From NCBI GenBank assembly GCA_934148535.1, contig CAKPDF010000015.1:1-35995 (forward strand): 35,995 nucleotides of DNA. The letters run 5' to 3'. Positions 1 through 9,159 of the stretch are shown here, one piece after another. The notes below the pieces were generated by a model. It worked only from the letters and a program-made list of their open reading frames with translations. It did not search any database and was not told where the DNA came from. This DNA is from an uncultured Bacilli bacterium (GTDB taxonomy: Bacteria; Bacillota_I; Bacilli_A; RF39; UBA660). The translations under genes and the position numbers were made by a program. Positions within the stretch are counted from its first letter, which is position 1. The number at the start of each line of letters is the position of its first letter.

Positions 1-46
1 ATATGCAAGTGGAATTGTGTGTAAGACTAAATTCTTTTCAAATATA

Positions 47-76
47 GTGAAACTGGATTTTACTTTTTCATTTCAC
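47..76 (+). repeat. 30-bp inverted repeat, left copy
   Basis: This 30-bp sequence is the exact reverse complement of 35922-35951. Each copy also has 6-bp complementary ends of its own (GTGAAA and TTTCAC), so it could fold as a hairpin or act as a protein-binding dyad. A short stretch outside it (TTTCAAAT) is also shared, with a small indel. It lies just upstream of the promoter of the surface-protein operon. I see no other copy in the window, and its function is unknown. Confidence 0.75.
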
Positions 77-111
77 AGATATAAAAATAATTAAAATGTT
101 TTTTAGATAAA

Positions 112-140
112 TTGACAATAAGTAGTCAAAATGCTATAAT
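112..140 (+). promoter_or_regulatory. Consensus promoter of the surface-protein operon
   Basis: The -35 is TTGACA at 112-117, the spacer is 17 bp, and the -10 is TATAAT at 135-140, preceded by TG at 132-133 (extended -10). This is a full match to the housekeeping sigma-factor consensus and the strongest-looking promoter in the window. The predicted start is near 147, giving a leader of about 25 nt. Confidence 0.85.
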
Positions 141-172
141 TATTTTAAGAATAAGGATAGTAGGTGAGCATA

Positions 173-3100
173 ATGAAGAAAGGGAAGTCTAAAAATAATT
201 TTTTATTTATTATGGGTATTTCTATAATAACAATTATTCTTTTTGTTGTAGGATTTGTAACATTTTATCATGATAGTTCAATGGTGTTTGGTGATGGAGG
301 ATATATAATATACGCTACAGATAAAGAAAGTGCTAGTTATTCATTTACTAATGGAACTAAGTATAAAACTGATTTAAGTAAAAAGATTTCTTTTGTTAAT
401 GATAAGAAAAAATCTGTTAGTGTTGATTCTGGTAGTTTTGTACACTATGACAATGGTTCTATTTCTTTTTTACAAAATGGTGCATTACTTGATTTAGATA
501 AAGTTAATTTAGATTTTGTTCCTTACTATAATATTAGTAATCAAACTCTTATTACTTATGAAGATGGTAAATATATAATTAAGGGTGATAAAGAAGATTT
601 AACTTTAACTAATTGGATGGGTAGAGTTAGTGATAATAAATATATAGTAGCAGGAAGTAATCTTAGTTTAAAGATTCCTGGAGTTACTAAAACTATTGAA
701 GGAGATTATTTTGAATTAGTATTTATGACTGATGGTGTTGTAAAGATTGATAATAAAGAAGTTAGTTATCAAGTTACTAGTCAAGATAGTTATATTTATG
801 TTGGAGATAATATAAAAATTGATTTAGGTCAAAATCAAATATATTATAATAATGACGCTAAAATGCTCATTTCTCAAATTACTATTAGTGGAGATGAAAA
901 TATCAATTTAAATAGTGGCAATGGAACTGGTGGTAATGGAGGTAATGGTAGCGGAACAAGTGGTGGAAGCGGAACTGGCACCGGAGGAGGTGGCGGTGGA
1001 GGCGGAAACGGCTCTGGTTCAGGTACTGGAACAGGATCAGGAGTAGGTTCTGGTACTGCAATAAGTGGAACTATATCAGGAAGTGGAGTTACATCAGGAA
1101 CAGGTACTGGCGATGGTAACGGTAATGGTACAGGCGGTTCTGGAGATGGAACTGGTGGTGGTACTGGTACCGGAGGCGGAAGTGGCGATGGTACTGGCGG
1201 GACTGGTGGAAATGGTTCATCTGATGGAGTTGTTACTACTACATCTGCTAAAATTGAACTAATTAAAATTGATGTAACATCTACTTCTATGATTGCTAGT
1301 TTGCAAATGAATCATTCTAGTTTAATAGAAGGTAATTTAGTTGCATATTTGACTAATATTAGTACTGGTCAAAGAAAAGAAGTTAATATTAGTAAAGAAG
1401 ATGGTACTATATCTATATGTAGTAGTGGTACTGATTGTTATTCTTTTGCAACTACGTTGACTCCTGATAATCAATATTTGTTATCTATTGTTGATGTTAA
1501 TCATAACAAACAGTATTTTCAAAAATTAATAACTACTTCTGAATTGGGAGTTAAATTAACAAAAAAATATGGAACATCTTCTAGCTTAGCTTATAATATA
1601 GATTATGATACTAATACTAGTGTTTCTCAATTAGATTTTTATTTGTATGATGAAGATGGTAATGAAACTTATAGTCAATTAGGAATATCAGAAAATATTG
1701 ATATATTAGTTCCTAATTTAAAAGCTTATTCTTCATATAAAGCAGTTTTAAAAAACGTTAGTGTTTGTGATGATAATAATAATTGTAGCTTTGATTCAAA
1801 TTATGAAATATCTAGAACTGATACAACATTAAAAACAGCACCTACTATTTCAAAAATAGATGTTAAAAAGAATACTGATAGTGCTACATTTGATTTATCT
1901 GCTTCGGTAAAAGATGATTTTTCTACTGTAATTAAATATGTTTATACAGTATGTGAAAGCGTAGAAAAAGATGAAGAAGTTGATTTGGATAAATGCTTTA
2001 CTAAAGAAAAAACTGATAGTGATGCTTTAAATATTAAAGTTGGTGAAGATGTAAAATCTGGTGTAGTTTATGTATATACTTTCAAGTTATTATATAATGA
2101 TGGAGAAATGGATAGAGAAGTAACTTACAATGGAAATAGTTTGTTTTCGATGGAAAGTTTACCTTATTTTCAATTGACAGATAAAGAATCAACTTCTAAT
2201 AGTATAGGTGGTAAATTATCTTTAGTTGATCCTAGTTGTACTGTTCCAATTCAGGGTAGGATTTGTAGAAATGATTCAAATGAATTTACTTTAAGATATT
2301 ATAAATTAGTTGACGGTGAAGAAAAGAAAACAGATATTATTTTAAAAAGATCTGATTTTAAATATGATAGTGATACTGGTTTATATTATTACAATATGAA
2401 TCTTACTAATTTAGCTGCTGAAACTAAATATGTTATTAAAATTTATGGTACATATTTCTTGAATAATGAAGAATTTAGCAATGTACAAATAGGTGATGAG
2501 ATTTATGCTGAAACATCTTCTACTGGTAACTTAAAATTTGTATATTCAGATAATGATAGTAGTGATGAGAATGTTATTAATTATAATGCTAAATTAAATG
2601 GTGGTAGTAAAGAAGAGGATAGTAGTGATGAAGATACAGATGAATCTATTAGTCTTAAGGCGTTAGATACTATTGAAAAATTAACATTTGATCTTTATGC
2701 TGGTACATATGCTGATGATAGTGAGACTAATAATAGACATTTAGGAGATACATTAACTATTAGTGGTAATGCTAATATTAGAAAAAATTTCTGTAATATT
2801 GATTCTACTAGTTATATTTGTAATGTTTCTTATAATATAACAAATTCAAGATTTGGTATTAATAATTTATCAGAATTAATGAAGGCTACAGGCGATTTAA
2901 ATAATTTTTGTAATCCTAAAGAAAGTTTTGGCTGTCTTGCTACTTCTTATACTGTAGTTGTTAAAGGATATGATAAGGCTGGTAATGCTATAAAAATAGA
3001 TAATAGTTCTTATACTTATAATGTAACGCCTTCTTATTATGTTAGTACTCAATTGAAACTTCATACTGATAAGAAATCAATAATAGTCGATTATGTAAAT

Positions 3101-6100
3101 AAAAGTGAATTTAAAACTGACGATGGCTATGACTTTAGTACTATTATTGATGAGATGAAGAAAAAATTGAATAATAAGGATACTTATAGCGAGAATTTGG
3201 ATCTTATTGCAGATGATACTGCAGTTGGTATTAAAGTTCATGCTAGTATTCCTCAAAATTATATTAATTCTGCTTATAAGTATGATAAAGTTACTACTAA
3301 TTATTATATTTGTAAACAAGATGAGGAGGAGTGTAATAGTGAGACTGCTCTCTACGCATATTCATTAGAAAATCTTAATTATACTGATTCTAACCATACA
3401 TTCTATTTAGACGATAGTAAATTTGTTAGAGGTAATACATATAAGGTAATGTATGAACTTGTGTTTACTTCTAGTGATGGTACTGAAAGTGTATATTCTA
3501 ATAATTATACAACTTTAGATGTTCCTATAAAAAGGCAAGCACCTATTTATAATTTCTATATTGTAAATAGCACTAAAAATACTATAACATATGGATATAA
3601 TATCAAAGATGTTGATAGCGCTATAGTACCTAATGATTATTATTTCTATTATAAAATAGGTGAAGATGATGTTATTAAAGGTGATGCTTTTACTTTAGAT
3701 GAAACTAGACAACTTACTATCAAGATGTGTGATGATACTTGTAATGATATTAAATATGAAGTATATTTAAATGAAAGATTGCTTGGTACAAAAGGTACTA
3801 ATACTGCTATTGATAGTAGAACTTTTGATGGCGAATATGGTAGTAGTAAAACTGATAATTTTAAATTATATACTTTTGTTAGTGATAATCGCTTATATAT
3901 AAAGCTTAATGATGATGAACTTGGTAATAGAACAGTTATGTATAGAGTAAGACTAAATGATGAAAGTAAAAATGTTATTTATGATAAATATTATTTAGCT
4001 TCTATGGCTAATGGGTGCAATCAAAGTGATGAAGAAAATAATGATATAATATGTGAAAAATATCCTGGTGATTATAAATATTTAACTGTTGATTATGCTA
4101 ATGGAGAAGTAATTAAGAATATTGGAAAAAATATATCTGTCTCTATTGATAGTTATTATGATAGTGGACTTATTGGTATTAGACAAACTTTCAAAGAGGG
4201 TTTAATATTACAAAATGTTATAAAAAATAAATATTTAAATATATATGGGTATAGTAAAGGTGGTAACAAAACTGTTATTGAATCCGAAGATAATAGTTCA
4301 AATGGTGTTTATATGATAGATGGTAGTGATACTTTCGAAAGTGGTTCAGTTACCTTGTTTAATAAATTAGGATTAGATAGTATTAAAAATTATTCTGTTA
4401 GTAATGGTGCTGATATATTTAATGGTAATACTACTTCTATTAATAAAGAATATGATATTACTTATTTGGAGAATGGTATTAAATTTGGAAATTATTATAA
4501 TTATGATCCTAAAGTAATTAACATTTCTTCATTAAATTATGATAGTAATACCTTTAAATTTGATAGTGTCATTCCTAAAGTTACTGTAGAAGAAAATAGT
4601 GGTATTAATAGTATTTCTTTAGACTTTAAATTTACTAGTGTTACTAAAGATACTTTAAGTAGTCAATTTAAGAATGAAAGTGGTAAATATTATTTGTATG
4701 TTAATCTATACGATGAAAATGGCAAGAAAATAGTTAGCAATAGACAAGTTAATATTGATTTAGATAATGGAACAAATACAGTATTTACTGATTTAGGTAT
4801 TAAAACTAATTATAAATATGATGTTTGGGTTTATATGAAGAGTGGTAATATTTATAATAAAGTTCAAGTATATGACGGTAAATATCTTGAATATGTTAAA
4901 ACTACATATGAAACTTCTACTATGAATGAGGAAGAATTACTTAATTCTTTGGTATTTAATAGTAATGCATCAGGATACAAAACTAATGGTGATTCTATTA
5001 GTGATAAAGTTATTAATTATAATGTAAAAGTTACAAACGGTAATTATATGAAAGTTCGTTTAGGACTATATGATATTAATGGTGATTTAGTTAATTTTGA
5101 TGGAAGTAAGTGTAGTAATGAGGCTAATTGTTATGTAGAAATCAGTGATGCATCTCATAATATTATTACTATGGATAATAACTTGAAACAATATAAATTT
5201 AACAATAATTCTTATATGTTTGGTGATAATTACTATACATTAAAAGTATTTGCTATACCTTATTATAGTAATGGCTATGATGAGAGTAAGATGCTTACTT
5301 TATATGATGATGTACTTTCTAGTAAGAATGAAGGTAAAGTTAGTATTGATACTCATGAACTTGCCTCTGCTGACTTTAATGTTAGTAATTTCAAGAGTGG
5401 ATATGATGATACTTCTAAATATTATATTGAATTTAACGTTAGCAGTGTAAAAGATCCTGACTTTGTTATGAAAAATGGTGAATATCATATTACTCTATAT
5501 GATAATAATGGTAATACTGTTTATACCGTAAAAAATAGTAATAATAAAACTGTTATGATAAAATCAGGTTCTAATAATAGTACTAATTTATATGATCAAG
5601 CAGTACTTCATTCAAAAAATACTAATATTAAAATTAAATTTCCTAATTTGAATAATAATACTCAGTATTCAATTGAAATTTCTTATGAAACATATAGAAA
5701 TAATGTAAGTTTTAATGGAGATAGTAATAAAATGAAATCTGTTAATCCTTATACTGACTATATATATACTCCAATAAGTGAGGGAATAACTTTAGGAAAT
5801 GTGGTAATTAATAAAGAAAATGATAGTGCATTTAAGTTAGAGTATATTGGTAGTAATAATTTAAATAATATTAAAAGAGTTGATTATAAAGTTAATTTAA
5901 CAGGTAGTACTTACTTTACTTCTGGCAGTATTCTTGGAAATTCTATATTTGCTAAGAATGGTAATAATTATAGTTTAAATGTTAATTTAACTAAGAGTGA
6001 TAATAGTAGTTTTAATTTTAAAACTAGTGGTACTTATAATGTTACGATTACTTATTATACTGATGAGGCTGGTAATAATAAAGTATATAGTAGTACATTT

Positions 6101-6115
6101 TCTATTTTGGTTTAA
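173..6115 (+). CDS. Giant membrane-anchored surface protein, Gly-rich linker and Fn3-like repeats
   Basis: A protein of 1980 residues. A short Lys-rich N-terminus is followed by one membrane span (about residues 10-32) without a cleavage site, which predicts a type II anchor with nearly all the protein outside. An N-terminal beta-rich domain of about 210 residues is followed by a Gly/Ser/Thr/Asn linker of about 105 residues (nt 915-1225), and then about 1600 residues of repeated beta-strand units with Fn3-like L-P-x-T-x-Y motifs. There is no LPXTG-like tail and no catalytic motif that I recognise. The start is chosen at ATG 173 behind AGGTGAG; GTG 164 behind AAGGA is the alternative. The gene is first in an operon with two paralogues sharing its anchor and N-terminal domain. 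It is probably an adhesin or scaffold, but that is inference from architecture only. Confidence 0.85.
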   Translation: MKKGKSKNNFLFIMGISIITIILFVVGFVTFYHDSSMVFGDGGYIIYATDKESASYSFTNGTKYKTDLSKKISFVNDKKKSVSVDSGSFVHYDNGSISFLQNGALLDLDKVNLDFVPYYNISNQTLITYEDGKYIIKGDKEDLTLTNWMGRVSDNKYIVAGSNLSLKIPGVTKTIEGDYFELVFMTDGVVKIDNKEVSYQVTSQDSYIYVGDNIKIDLGQNQIYYNNDAKMLISQITISGDENINLNSGNGTGGNGGNGSGTSGGSGTGTGGGGGGGGNGSGSGTGTGSGVGSGTAISGTISGSGVTSGTGTGDGNGNGTGGSGDGTGGGTGTGGGSGDGTGGTGGNGSSDGVVTTTSAKIELIKIDVTSTSMIASLQMNHSSLIEGNLVAYLTNISTGQRKEVNISKEDGTISICSSGTDCYSFATTLTPDNQYLLSIVDVNHNKQYFQKLITTSELGVKLTKKYGTSSSLAYNIDYDTNTSVSQLDFYLYDEDGNETYSQLGISENIDILVPNLKAYSSYKAVLKNVSVCDDNNNCSFDSNYEISRTDTTLKTAPTISKIDVKKNTDSATFDLSASVKDDFSTVIKYVYTVCESVEKDEEVDLDKCFTKEKTDSDALNIKVGEDVKSGVVYVYTFKLLYNDGEMDREVTYNGNSLFSMESLPYFQLTDKESTSNSIGGKLSLVDPSCTVPIQGRICRNDSNEFTLRYYKLVDGEEKKTDIILKRSDFKYDSDTGLYYYNMNLTNLAAETKYVIKIYGTYFLNNEEFSNVQIGDEIYAETSSTGNLKFVYSDNDSSDENVINYNAKLNGGSKEEDSSDEDTDESISLKALDTIEKLTFDLYAGTYADDSETNNRHLGDTLTISGNANIRKNFCNIDSTSYICNVSYNITNSRFGINNLSELMKATGDLNNFCNPKESFGCLATSYTVVVKGYDKAGNAIKIDNSSYTYNVTPSYYVSTQLKLHTDKKSIIVDYVNKSEFKTDDGYDFSTIIDEMKKKLNNKDTYSENLDLIADDTAVGIKVHASIPQNYINSAYKYDKVTTNYYICKQDEEECNSETALYAYSLENLNYTDSNHTFYLDDSKFVRGNTYKVMYELVFTSSDGTESVYSNNYTTLDVPIKRQAPIYNFYIVNSTKNTITYGYNIKDVDSAIVPNDYYFYYKIGEDDVIKGDAFTLDETRQLTIKMCDDTCNDIKYEVYLNERLLGTKGTNTAIDSRTFDGEYGSSKTDNFKLYTFVSDNRLYIKLNDDELGNRTVMYRVRLNDESKNVIYDKYYLASMANGCNQSDEENNDIICEKYPGDYKYLTVDYANGEVIKNIGKNISVSIDSYYDSGLIGIRQTFKEGLILQNVIKNKYLNIYGYSKGGNKTVIESEDNSSNGVYMIDGSDTFESGSVTLFNKLGLDSIKNYSVSNGADIFNGNTTSINKEYDITYLENGIKFGNYYNYDPKVINISSLNYDSNTFKFDSVIPKVTVEENSGINSISLDFKFTSVTKDTLSSQFKNESGKYYLYVNLYDENGKKIVSNRQVNIDLDNGTNTVFTDLGIKTNYKYDVWVYMKSGNIYNKVQVYDGKYLEYVKTTYETSTMNEEELLNSLVFNSNASGYKTNGDSISDKVINYNVKVTNGNYMKVRLGLYDINGDLVNFDGSKCSNEANCYVEISDASHNIITMDNNLKQYKFNNNSYMFGDNYYTLKVFAIPYYSNGYDESKMLTLYDDVLSSKNEGKVSIDTHELASADFNVSNFKSGYDDTSKYYIEFNVSSVKDPDFVMKNGEYHITLYDNNGNTVYTVKNSNNKTVMIKSGSNNSTNLYDQAVLHSKNTNIKIKFPNLNNNTQYSIEISYETYRNNVSFNGDSNKMKSVNPYTDYIYTPISEGITLGNVVINKENDSAFKLEYIGSNNLNNIKRVDYKVNLTGSTYFTSGSILGNSIFAKNGNNYSLNVNLTKSDNSSFNFKTSGTYNVTITYYTDEAGNNKVYSSTFSILV

Positions 6116-6132
6116 TGATAGGAGGAATTTAA

Positions 6133-7740
6133 ATGAGAAAATATGATGGGAAGAATAAGAAGTTTATTGGGATAATTTTAGGAATTGTTTTAGTTATTAT
6201 TATCATATTTTCTTTCTTCCTAAAAAAAGTATTAGATGTCGGCAAGATTGAGTATACTATTTCCACTAATAGTGTTGTGTTTGATGCTGATAAAAATAAA
6301 ATAGATATTACAAAGGATACTAAACTTAAAGTTAAATGGAGTGGTAACTATTATTTATTAGATGATGATAAAATGATTAATCTTACTGATCACGCTGTTG
6401 TTTATGATACTACTAATGGTAATTTAAAACTATATGGTAAGTATTATGAAGTATTAAATACTGGTGATGTTAAGATTTTAAAGGATGAAAATGTTATTGA
6501 AAGTTCTGTTAAATCTCATTTTTATAAACTTGCTGATAGAAAATATTTAATAGTTGATAGGGTTATTGAATCTTCTGATGGATTGTTAGTAACTTCTAAT
6601 TATTTACTTGTTAGTCTTGATAAATCTGGTAGTGCTACATTATTAAATAATAATGTAAATTTAAAAACATTTAAGCCTAAAGTTTTAAAAACTAGTAATT
6701 ATACTTTTGATATTGCTAATGAAAAATTAAACTTTGGTGGAGAAGATATTGATTTGAAAAAGGTTATTGGTAGTACTAATCTTTATGGTAAAAATACAGG
6801 TGGTTCTGGTACTGGAGGAGGGACTGGAGGCGATGGTAATACTAGCGGTGTTACCTCTGGAACTTCAGGAACAGGTACAGGAACAGGATCTGGTTCTGGT
6901 AATGGAAATGGTACTGGTAACGGTACTGGTAGTGGAAGTGGAAATGGTTCTGGTAATGGTTCAGGTTCCGGTAATGGTGCAGGCGGTTCTGGATCAGGAA
7001 CTGGTGGTGGTATTGGAGGAGAAACTGGCTCTGGAAGTGGTACAGGAACCATAGGTGGAAGTGGCACAGGTGGTAATGGTAGTACTACAACTGGCAGTGA
7101 TACTAATTATAATCCAGGTGTTTCTGATGGAGCAGTTAATGAAATAAAAAATGCTACTAAAAATACTTCTGTTATCAGAGTTGTAACAAGTTTATCTTCA
7201 ATTGGTATAGATTATGTTGTATATGATCCTAAAAATGAATATCAGTCTGTTTATGTTGAGATTGAAGAATCTAATAATCCTGACAGAAAAAAACAAATTA
7301 GTTTATCTAAAAATGATACAAATGCTACTATAAATGAACTTTCGTTTAATACATTATATAATTTATATTTTAAATATACTTATTATGACGAAAGTGGTGT
7401 TTTAAAGGCTTATACTTTTGATGAAGTTACTGTAGGTACTAAAACTCCTAATATGTCTATGAAGGTTACTGGTATATATGATAATAAAGTTTATTATAAA
7501 ATCCTTTTAGATAATTATTATACTGTATCTGGTGGTTCGTTGAATCTTTTTAAAGGAAATCAAGGAATAGCAACCGGTAGTATTTCTACATTAGGTTCAG
7601 TAAATGAAATTACTGGAAGTATAGATATTAGTAATTGTAAATTAAGTACTGGTGATGAGATTAGTTTAAATTTATATAATATTAAGATAAATGTTGATGA
7701 TAGTTTTGATCCAGATATAACATATAGTTTTGTGTATTAG
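6133..7740 (+). CDS. Membrane-anchored surface protein, shorter paralogue with Gly-rich linker
   Basis: A protein of 535 residues starting at ATG 6133 behind a strong AGGAGG (about 7-nt spacing), 17 bp after the giant upstream gene. It repeats that gene's plan: a basic N-terminus, one membrane span (about residues 10-31), a beta-rich N-terminal domain (to about 215), a Gly/Ser/Thr/Asn linker (about 220-325) and one C-terminal Fn3-like unit of about 200 residues. The linker stands out at the DNA level because Gly codons make it locally GC-rich in an AT-rich genome. No sorting signal or enzyme motif is visible. It may form a complex with its neighbours through the shared N-terminal domain; this is inference. 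Confidence 0.8.
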   Translation: MRKYDGKNKKFIGIILGIVLVIIIIFSFFLKKVLDVGKIEYTISTNSVVFDADKNKIDITKDTKLKVKWSGNYYLLDDDKMINLTDHAVVYDTTNGNLKLYGKYYEVLNTGDVKILKDENVIESSVKSHFYKLADRKYLIVDRVIESSDGLLVTSNYLLVSLDKSGSATLLNNNVNLKTFKPKVLKTSNYTFDIANEKLNFGGEDIDLKKVIGSTNLYGKNTGGSGTGGGTGGDGNTSGVTSGTSGTGTGTGSGSGNGNGTGNGTGSGSGNGSGNGSGSGNGAGGSGSGTGGGIGGETGSGSGTGTIGGSGTGGNGSTTTGSDTNYNPGVSDGAVNEIKNATKNTSVIRVVTSLSSIGIDYVVYDPKNEYQSVYVEIEESNNPDRKKQISLSKNDTNATINELSFNTLYNLYFKYTYYDESGVLKAYTFDEVTVGTKTPNMSMKVTGIYDNKVYYKILLDNYYTVSGGSLNLFKGNQGIATGSISTLGSVNEITGSIDISNCKLSTGDEISLNLYNIKINVDDSFDPDITYSFVY

Positions 7741-7750
7741 GAGGTTATTT

Positions 7751-8497
7751 ATGAATACTAATAAAGTTAAGAATTTTATTTTTGATAATTATAAAATATT
7801 AATACCTATAATATTAATACTAATAATATTTTTAGGATTTATTATATATTATATTGTATTGCAAACATTTGCTTATACTAAGGTTGTTACTAGTACTTAT
7901 TATCAATATTTTGGTGATGAAAAAGTTAGTTATAAGGCTGACATTACCTATGATAAAAAAGGCGTTATTAAAGAGATTAAGCCTAAGGATAAGTTTATTA
8001 ATTATGATTCAACTCCTATGTATGAAAAAGGTAAAGATGTAGTAATATTTCCAAGTGATATGAGTGTTGTGGCTCCTGTTATGAATTGTTCTGAATATTT
8101 AACTAAAGCTAAATCTTATATTAAATATGAGAATAAGAGGTATTCTTTAATTACTAATAAATATAATAATTATTTGGGTCATTACTTTTTATATGATGGA
8201 AAAGATTTATATTTCTTTATTGAGGATATAACTTTGGTTATGGGTGATAGCAAGGTTGAATTAAGTCCATTTTCTTATGTTGTTGCAAGTAATAATAGCG
8301 TTACTTATTATGATAAGAAGACTGATAAGATTGAGACAGTTACTTCGGACTCTGGAGTTACTTATGTAAAAAATGATTATTATAAGGTGTATATATCTTC
8401 TGATTATATTGATTTTTCAGGTCAAAGAGTTATTCTTACAGGGGATATTAGTTATTTAAGCACTATAGATGAGATGAAAAGAATAACTAATGAATAA
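7751..8497 (+). CDS. Membrane-anchored extracytoplasmic protein, third gene of surface operon
   Basis: A protein of 248 residues. The start is ATG 7751, 6 nt behind AGGAGG, which itself overlaps the stop of the previous gene; an in-frame TTG at 7730 is much less likely. There is one N-terminal membrane span (about residues 15-37), then a beta-rich extracytoplasmic domain resembling the N-terminal domain of the two preceding proteins, but with no Gly linker and no Fn3 part. It looks like the minimal member of the family, possibly the core to which the longer proteins add extensions. I do not recognise the family by name and no catalytic residues can be assigned. Translational coupling with the preceding gene is likely from the overlapping ribosome binding site. 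Confidence 0.75.
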   Translation: MNTNKVKNFIFDNYKILIPIILILIIFLGFIIYYIVLQTFAYTKVVTSTYYQYFGDEKVSYKADITYDKKGVIKEIKPKDKFINYDSTPMYEKGKDVVIFPSDMSVVAPVMNCSEYLTKAKSYIKYENKRYSLITNKYNNYLGHYFLYDGKDLYFFIEDITLVMGDSKVELSPFSYVVASNNSVTYYDKKTDKIETVTSDSGVTYVKNDYYKVYISSDYIDFSGQRVILTGDISYLSTIDEMKRITNE

Positions 8498-8564
8498 ATT
8501 ATTAATATTTCCTTATTAATTACATATATATTATTGTAGTCGATAAAGAAAGGAATGAAATAAT

Positions 8565-8825
8565 ATGGAAACTTTAAAGGTTGGTACTAAATCAAATCCT
8601 AATTCTGTTGCAGGGGCTCTTGCTAATGTTTTTAGGGAGAAAGGAATTGTTGAAATACAAGCAATAGGTGCTGGTGCTTTGAATCAGGCTATTAAAGCTA
8701 TTGCTATAGCAAGAGGTTTTGTTGCACCTTCTGGTAAAAATTTGGTTTGTATCCCAGCATTTACTGATATATCAATAGATGGTGAAGAAAGGACTGCTAT
8801 CAAGTTAATTGTAGAAGCTAAATAG
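8565..8825 (+). CDS. spoVS: Stage V sporulation protein S
   Basis: An 86-residue protein of full family length, matching SpoVS almost throughout: the NSVAGALANVFRE segment, the IQAIGAGALNQAIKAIAIAR core (residues about 32-51) and the ending with IDGEERTAIKLIVE. SpoVS is a small Alba-like dimeric protein that in Bacillus acts in late sporulation and septation; in lineages without spores it is kept with unclear function. The start ATG follows AAAGGAATGAAATA, and the stop lies inside a terminator hairpin. The gene stands alone between the surface operon and an islet that carries a remnant of a second spoVS copy at 10793-10859. Confidence 0.95.
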   Translation: METLKVGTKSNPNSVAGALANVFREKGIVEIQAIGAGALNQAIKAIAIARGFVAPSGKNLVCIPAFTDISIDGEERTAIKLIVEAK

Positions 8826-8845
8826 CTTCTTTTAATTTTTCTTTT
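8813..8845 (+). terminator. Rho-independent terminator of spoVS
   Basis: AGAAGCTA (8813-8820) pairs with TAGCTTCT (8823-8830), followed by a T-rich tract to 8845. The stop codon TAG sits inside the stem. Confidence 0.85.
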
Positions 8846-9109
8846 TTTGTTTCTAAAAGCATTTACTTTTATATTTACATATGATATGAATATTATGGTA
8901 ATAATATGGTTGTTTTTGGTGATGATGATATGTGTATGGTAAGAATAACACTCACGTATTTTGTGTAAAATATCCTAAAAAAATTAATAGATATAGTTAA
9001 AAATTTTCTTTTTCAAATATTTATATTACTTTCTTTTATTATATAGTAATTATATCAAAAATGTTTGCAAAGAAATTTGTCTTTTTTTCTCTGAAAATTA
9101 TGTATATAT
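8846..9109. other. AT-rich intergenic stretch without a supportable gene
   Basis: Between the spoVS terminator and the promoter at 9110 I see no RNA gene and no open frame with a ribosome binding site. A short hydrophobic frame around 8890-8945 lacks one. The stretch may be decayed sequence, as expected at the edge of the islet that follows. Confidence 0.5.
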
Positions 9110-9138
9110 TTGGATTTTTATAATTATTATAGTATAAT
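9110..9138 (+). promoter_or_regulatory. Promoter of the InlB-repeat gene
   Basis: TTGGAT at 9110-9115, a 17-bp spacer and TATAAT at 9133-9138. The strong ribosome binding site AAAGGAGGA follows at about 9144-9152, in front of ATG 9160. Confidence 0.7.
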
Positions 9139-9159
9139 AAACTAAAGGAGGAATGATAT

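Noticed and set aside
47..76. A CRISPR repeat, because the 30-bp sequence has partly palindromic ends.
   Set aside because: Only single copies exist at each end of the window, with no spacer-repeat series and no cas genes.
6783..7067. A Pro-rich minus-strand frame and a plus-strand second frame over the Gly-rich linker.
   Set aside because: Both are by-products of the Gly/Ser/Thr codon run in the real gene; no ribosome binding sites.
8890..8945. A very short hydrophobic frame in the gap after spoVS.
   Set aside because: No ribosome binding site, promoter or terminator, unlike the peptides at 26.5-27.4 kb.
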